Assembly: GCA_015493675.1 (NCBI GenBank)
Contig: WGCR01000415.1
Span: forward strand, 1 to 8,325
Source: Anaerolineae bacterium
GTDB lineage: Bacteria; Chloroflexota; Anaerolineae; J102
Reading direction: 5' to 3'
DNA length: 8,325 nt
Shown: one piece after another, positions 7,004 through 8,325 of the stretch
How the letters are laid out: each line of letters begins with the position of its first letter
Position numbering within the stretch: the first letter of the stretch is position 1
The notes under the pieces: generated by a model
What the model saw: the letters and a program-made list of their open reading frames with translations, nothing else
Told to the model about the DNA's origin: nothing
The model's database searches: none
Program-made: the position numbers and the translations under genes

Positions 7004-7019
7004 AGTGACCGATGTCACA
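7004..7019. promoter_or_regulatory. CRP/FNR-family-like binding site AGTGA-N6-TCACA
   Basis: AGTGACCGATGTCACA matches nine of ten conserved bases of the E. coli CRP consensus TGTGA-N6-TCACA. It also contains the perfect inverted repeat GTGAC-CGAT-GTCAC (7005-7018). It lies between the divergent starts, with its centre about 83 bases upstream of the predicted gpmA start and about 52 upstream of the predicted start of the leftward operon. Which regulator binds it in this organism is unknown. Confidence 0.5.
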
Positions 7020-7038
7020 GGCAGTATTTTTCACGCCG

Positions 7039-7073
7039 CCTTTGCTGCTACAACACTTTTGTCACGGCAAAGG
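7039..7073. repeat. Inverted repeat CCTTTGC ... GCAAAGG around the gpmA -35 region
   Basis: Perfect seven-base arms at 7039-7045 and 7067-7073 are separated by 21 bases and bracket the -35 element of the gpmA promoter. It may be an operator or chance. Confidence 0.3.
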
Positions 7074-7088
7074 AAGAGCAGGTATGAT
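7059..7088 (+). promoter_or_regulatory. Sigma-70-like promoter of gpmA
   Basis: TTGTCA (7059-7064) and TATGAT (7083-7088) each match five of six consensus bases and are separated by 18 bp. Transcription would start near 7095, leaving a leader of about 50 bases. The -10 element is embedded in the palindrome GGTAT-G-ATACC (7081-7091). Confidence 0.65.
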
Positions 7089-7104
7089 ACCATACGTTCA
7101 ACGT
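7081..7104. promoter_or_regulatory. Two palindromes over the gpmA -10 and start region
   Basis: GGTAT-G-ATACC (7081-7091) and ACGTT-C-AACGT (7094-7104) are perfect 11-base palindromes three bases apart. They cover the -10 element and the predicted transcription start. This is a position where a repressor would block initiation; no regulator family is recognised. Confidence 0.4.
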
Positions 7105-7132
7105 GATGTTTCCCTTCCCCACCCAAATAAAA

Positions 7133-7137
7133 GAGAG
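7133..7137 (+). promoter_or_regulatory. Modest Shine-Dalgarno GAGAG deciding the gpmA start
   Basis: GAGAG lies eight bases before ATG 7146 but only two before ATG 7140, which favours 7146. Confidence 0.45.
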
Positions 7138-7145
7138 TAATGCAC

Positions 7146-7901
7146 ATGTACCGACTTGTTTTATTACGCCACGGCCAGAGCGAATGGAACCTTGAAAATC
7201 GGTTCACTGGTTGGACTGATGTAGATTTGACGCCCCAGGGCGTGGAAGAGGCCCAAAATGCTGGCAAATTGCTGACGCAGGAGGGCTATGAGTTCGATAT
7301 TGTTTACACCTCCGTGCTCAAGCGGGCCATCCGCACCATGTGGATCGCCATGGATGCGATCGATCAGATGTGGCTGCCGGTGGCGCGGCGCTGGCGCTTG
7401 AATGAAAGACATTATGGAGCCTTGCAGGGCCTGAACAAAGCCGAGACCGCGCGTAAGATGGGAGCGGAGCAAGTGAAGTTGTGGCGACGCTCCTATGATG
7501 TGCAGCCTCCCGCCCTCACCCGCGATGATCCCCGCTGGCCCGGCCATGATCGACGCTACGCGTCCCTCTCGCCCGAGGACATCCCCCTGACCGAATCGCT
7601 GAAGGATGTATTGGAGCGTTTTATGCCTCTGTGGGAGCAGGAGATTGCGCCGCTCATCAAGCGGGGACAGCGGGTGCTGATCGTGGCGCATGGCAACAGT
7701 TTGCGGGCGCTGGTCAAATATCTGGACGATCTGTCTGAGGATGAAGTCGTGAACCTGAACATCCCCACCGGCATCCCCCTGGTTTACGAGCTGGACGAGA
7801 ATCTGAAATCGCTGAACAGCCGTTACCTGGGTGATCCCGAAGCAGCCCGCAAAGCGGCCGAGGCGGTGGCCAAACAGGCCAGCGTGGAGGAGGGCGAATG
7901 A
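7146..7901 (+). CDS. gpmA: 2,3-bisphosphoglycerate-dependent phosphoglycerate mutase
   Basis: This cytosolic glycolytic and gluconeogenic enzyme interconverts 3- and 2-phosphoglycerate through a phosphohistidine intermediate. The 251-residue product is the usual length. LVLLRHGQSEWN (4-15) carries the phosphorylated His9, and NRFTGWTDVDLT (18-29) is the family motif that follows. LNERHYGALQGLNK (85-98) contains the catalytic Glu87, and LIVAHGNSLRALVKYL (178-193) contains His182. WRRSYDVQPP (113-122), RYASLSPEDIPLTES (137-151) and NIPTGIPLVYEL (205-216) follow E. coli GpmA closely. ATG 7146 fits the usual N-terminus and has GAGAG eight bases upstream; in-frame ATG 7140 would add two residues. 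A good promoter lies upstream. The stop codon overlaps the next gene's ATG, indicating a coupled glycolytic operon. Confidence 0.96.
   Translation: MYRLVLLRHGQSEWNLENRFTGWTDVDLTPQGVEEAQNAGKLLTQEGYEFDIVYTSVLKRAIRTMWIAMDAIDQMWLPVARRWRLNERHYGALQGLNKAETARKMGAEQVKLWRRSYDVQPPALTRDDPRWPGHDRRYASLSPEDIPLTESLKDVLERFMPLWEQEIAPLIKRGQRVLIVAHGNSLRALVKYLDDLSEDEVVNLNIPTGIPLVYELDENLKSLNSRYLGDPEAARKAAEAVAKQASVEEGE
7886..7890 (+). promoter_or_regulatory. Shine-Dalgarno of the pfkB-type gene inside the gpmA 3' end
   Basis: GGAGG within a GGAGGAGGG run lies seven bases before ATG 7898, inside the last codons of gpmA. With the ATGA stop/start overlap, this supports coupled translation of the kinase. Confidence 0.7.
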
Positions 7902-8083
7902 ACGCACATCACGCCACGCCGCCTATCGCCACACTCACCCTGAACCCCTGCCTGGACGTCAGTTATGAATTCCCGACGCTTGTCCCGGATCAGAAGGTGC
8001 GGGCTGATCACAACTGCTATGATCCTGGCGGCAATGGACTGAACGTGGAACGGGCATTGAAATCGAGCAATTTCGTTGAGTAG
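7898..8083 (+). pseudogene. Truncated PfkB-family sugar-phosphate kinase, N-terminal fragment
   Basis: The first 54 residues are the start of a ribokinase/PfkB-fold kinase such as 6-phosphofructokinase II, 1-phosphofructokinase or tagatose-6-phosphate kinase. ATLTLNPCLDVSYEF is at 11-25, followed by the substrate-binding glycine motif YDPGGNGLNVERAL at 41-54. Intact family members have about 300 residues. Here homology ends at about base 8059, and seven unrelated codons lead to TAG at 8081-8083. The remaining kinase domain, including the catalytic GAGD region, is absent from the window. The sequence after the break resembles intergenic repeat DNA in every frame, so insertion or deletion is more likely than a simple frameshift. 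The start overlaps the gpmA stop (ATGA). A functional 61-residue product is unlikely. The missing part could lie beyond the right edge if this is an insertion. Confidence 0.8.
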
Positions 8084-8125
8084 ACCTTGAAAAGTCTTTT
8101 TGCAAATTCCAATCTGGACGGACAT

Positions 8126-8215
8126 ACCACAAAGAGCACAAAGACACCAAGAACACCAAGAAATCTTTATTTCATCCTTTTCTTCGCGCCTTTGTGCCTT
8201 CGTGTTCTTTGTGGT
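8126..8215. repeat. 90 bp imperfect inverted repeat made of CTTTGTGN-type octamers
   Basis: The outer arms ACCACAAAGAGCAC (8126-8139) and GTGTTCTTTGTGGT (8202-8215) are complementary at 13 of 14 positions. Inside them, purine-rich and pyrimidine-rich octamers continue the imperfect pairing around an AT-rich centre. The right arm reads CTTTGTGC, CTTCGTGT, then CTTTGTGG. This is the same unit type as at 3325-3348. It would form a long hairpin in RNA or single-stranded DNA, like a MITE or other dispersed palindromic repeat. Confidence 0.7.
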
Positions 8216-8257
8216 TTTTCACCGATTTGTTAAAGAATTTGGCTCTCTGAGGAATTA

Positions 8258-8272
8258 TGGGGTAAATCCCCA
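8258..8272. repeat. Small hairpin TGGGG-TAAAT-CCCCA
   Basis: Perfect five-base arms are separated by five bases. It lies in the repeat-bearing segment, shortly before the near-palindrome ACATTCCGGATGT (8272-8284). No T-run follows, so it is not a rho-independent terminator. It may be part of an element end. Confidence 0.4.
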
Positions 8273-8325
8273 CATTCCGGATGTTTTCGCCTAGAGGGCA
8301 TTGCCTTTTGCGGCTATCTCCCTAC

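Larger units (their letters stand above)
8060..8325. mobile_element. Non-coding, repeat-bearing segment interrupting the pfkB-type gene; right end not seen
   Basis: From about 8060 to the window edge I see no credible gene. Short inverted repeats occur at 8059-8074 (GAAAT-CGAGCA-ATTTC), 8082-8097 (AGAC-N8-GTCT, followed by T's) and 8258-8272. A large inverted repeat spans 8126-8215. The abrupt start inside a conserved kinase motif suggests the left part of an inserted element or a rearrangement junction. No transposase, clear terminal inverted repeat or convincing target duplication is visible, so mobile-element status is inferred. Confidence 0.4.

Noticed and set aside
7164..7907. Minus-strand open frame of 247 codons
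   Set aside because: It is antisense to gpmA, which matches its family along its full length.
8082..8101. AGAC-N8-GTCT followed by T's as a rho-independent terminator
   Set aside because: The stem is only four base pairs with an eight-base loop, too weak to call a terminator.
8100..8294. Plus-strand open frame of 64 codons and the reverse frames at 7823-8159
   Set aside because: They are made largely of repeat sequence, lack ribosome sites, and have no protein-like features.

Overview
The window looks like GC-rich bacterial chromosome with two divergent gene sets separated by a regulatory intergenic region at about 6933-7145. No rRNA, tRNA, CRISPR array or recognisable transposase gene is visible. 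The lineage cannot be fixed from sequence alone. The ORF style and the CTTTGYGN-type intergenic repeats remind me of Chloroflexota and other environmental genomes, but this is only a weak impression.

Left of the intergenic region, six genes lie on the minus strand and read leftward: a tandem-domain universal stress protein, a ClC chloride channel/transporter with a C-terminal TrkA-C domain, an 88-residue two-helix membrane protein, a MarC/SnatA-family membrane protein, a SulP anion transporter with a STAS domain, and a cation-chloride cotransporter (SLC12-like) whose C-terminus runs off the left edge. The spacings (18 bp, a 41 bp overlap, then roughly 50-110 bp gaps) and the lack of a convincing internal terminator suggest one transcription unit. 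The unit looks like an anion and osmotic homeostasis module. Each large anion transporter has, or in its family usually has, a different cytosolic regulatory domain: TrkA-C, STAS, and the Usp-like domain known from cation-chloride cotransporters. The operon itself opens with a free universal stress protein.

Right of the intergenic region, gpmA (2,3-bisphosphoglycerate-dependent phosphoglycerate mutase) reads rightward. It is coupled by an ATGA overlap to a pfkB-type sugar-phosphate kinase gene. That kinase is broken after about 54 residues, where a non-coding, repeat-bearing segment begins (about 8060 to the right edge). The segment contains a 90 bp imperfect inverted repeat built of CTTTGTGN octamers. 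A related octamer tract lies between the MarC and SulP genes.

The intergenic region holds a good sigma-70-like promoter for gpmA, a CRP/FNR-family-like site (AGTGA-N6-TCACA) and several short perfect palindromes, so the two operons may be co-regulated. I see no clearly new defence or mobile system. The most interesting item is the stress-protein-led anion transporter operon with its overlapping small membrane gene.
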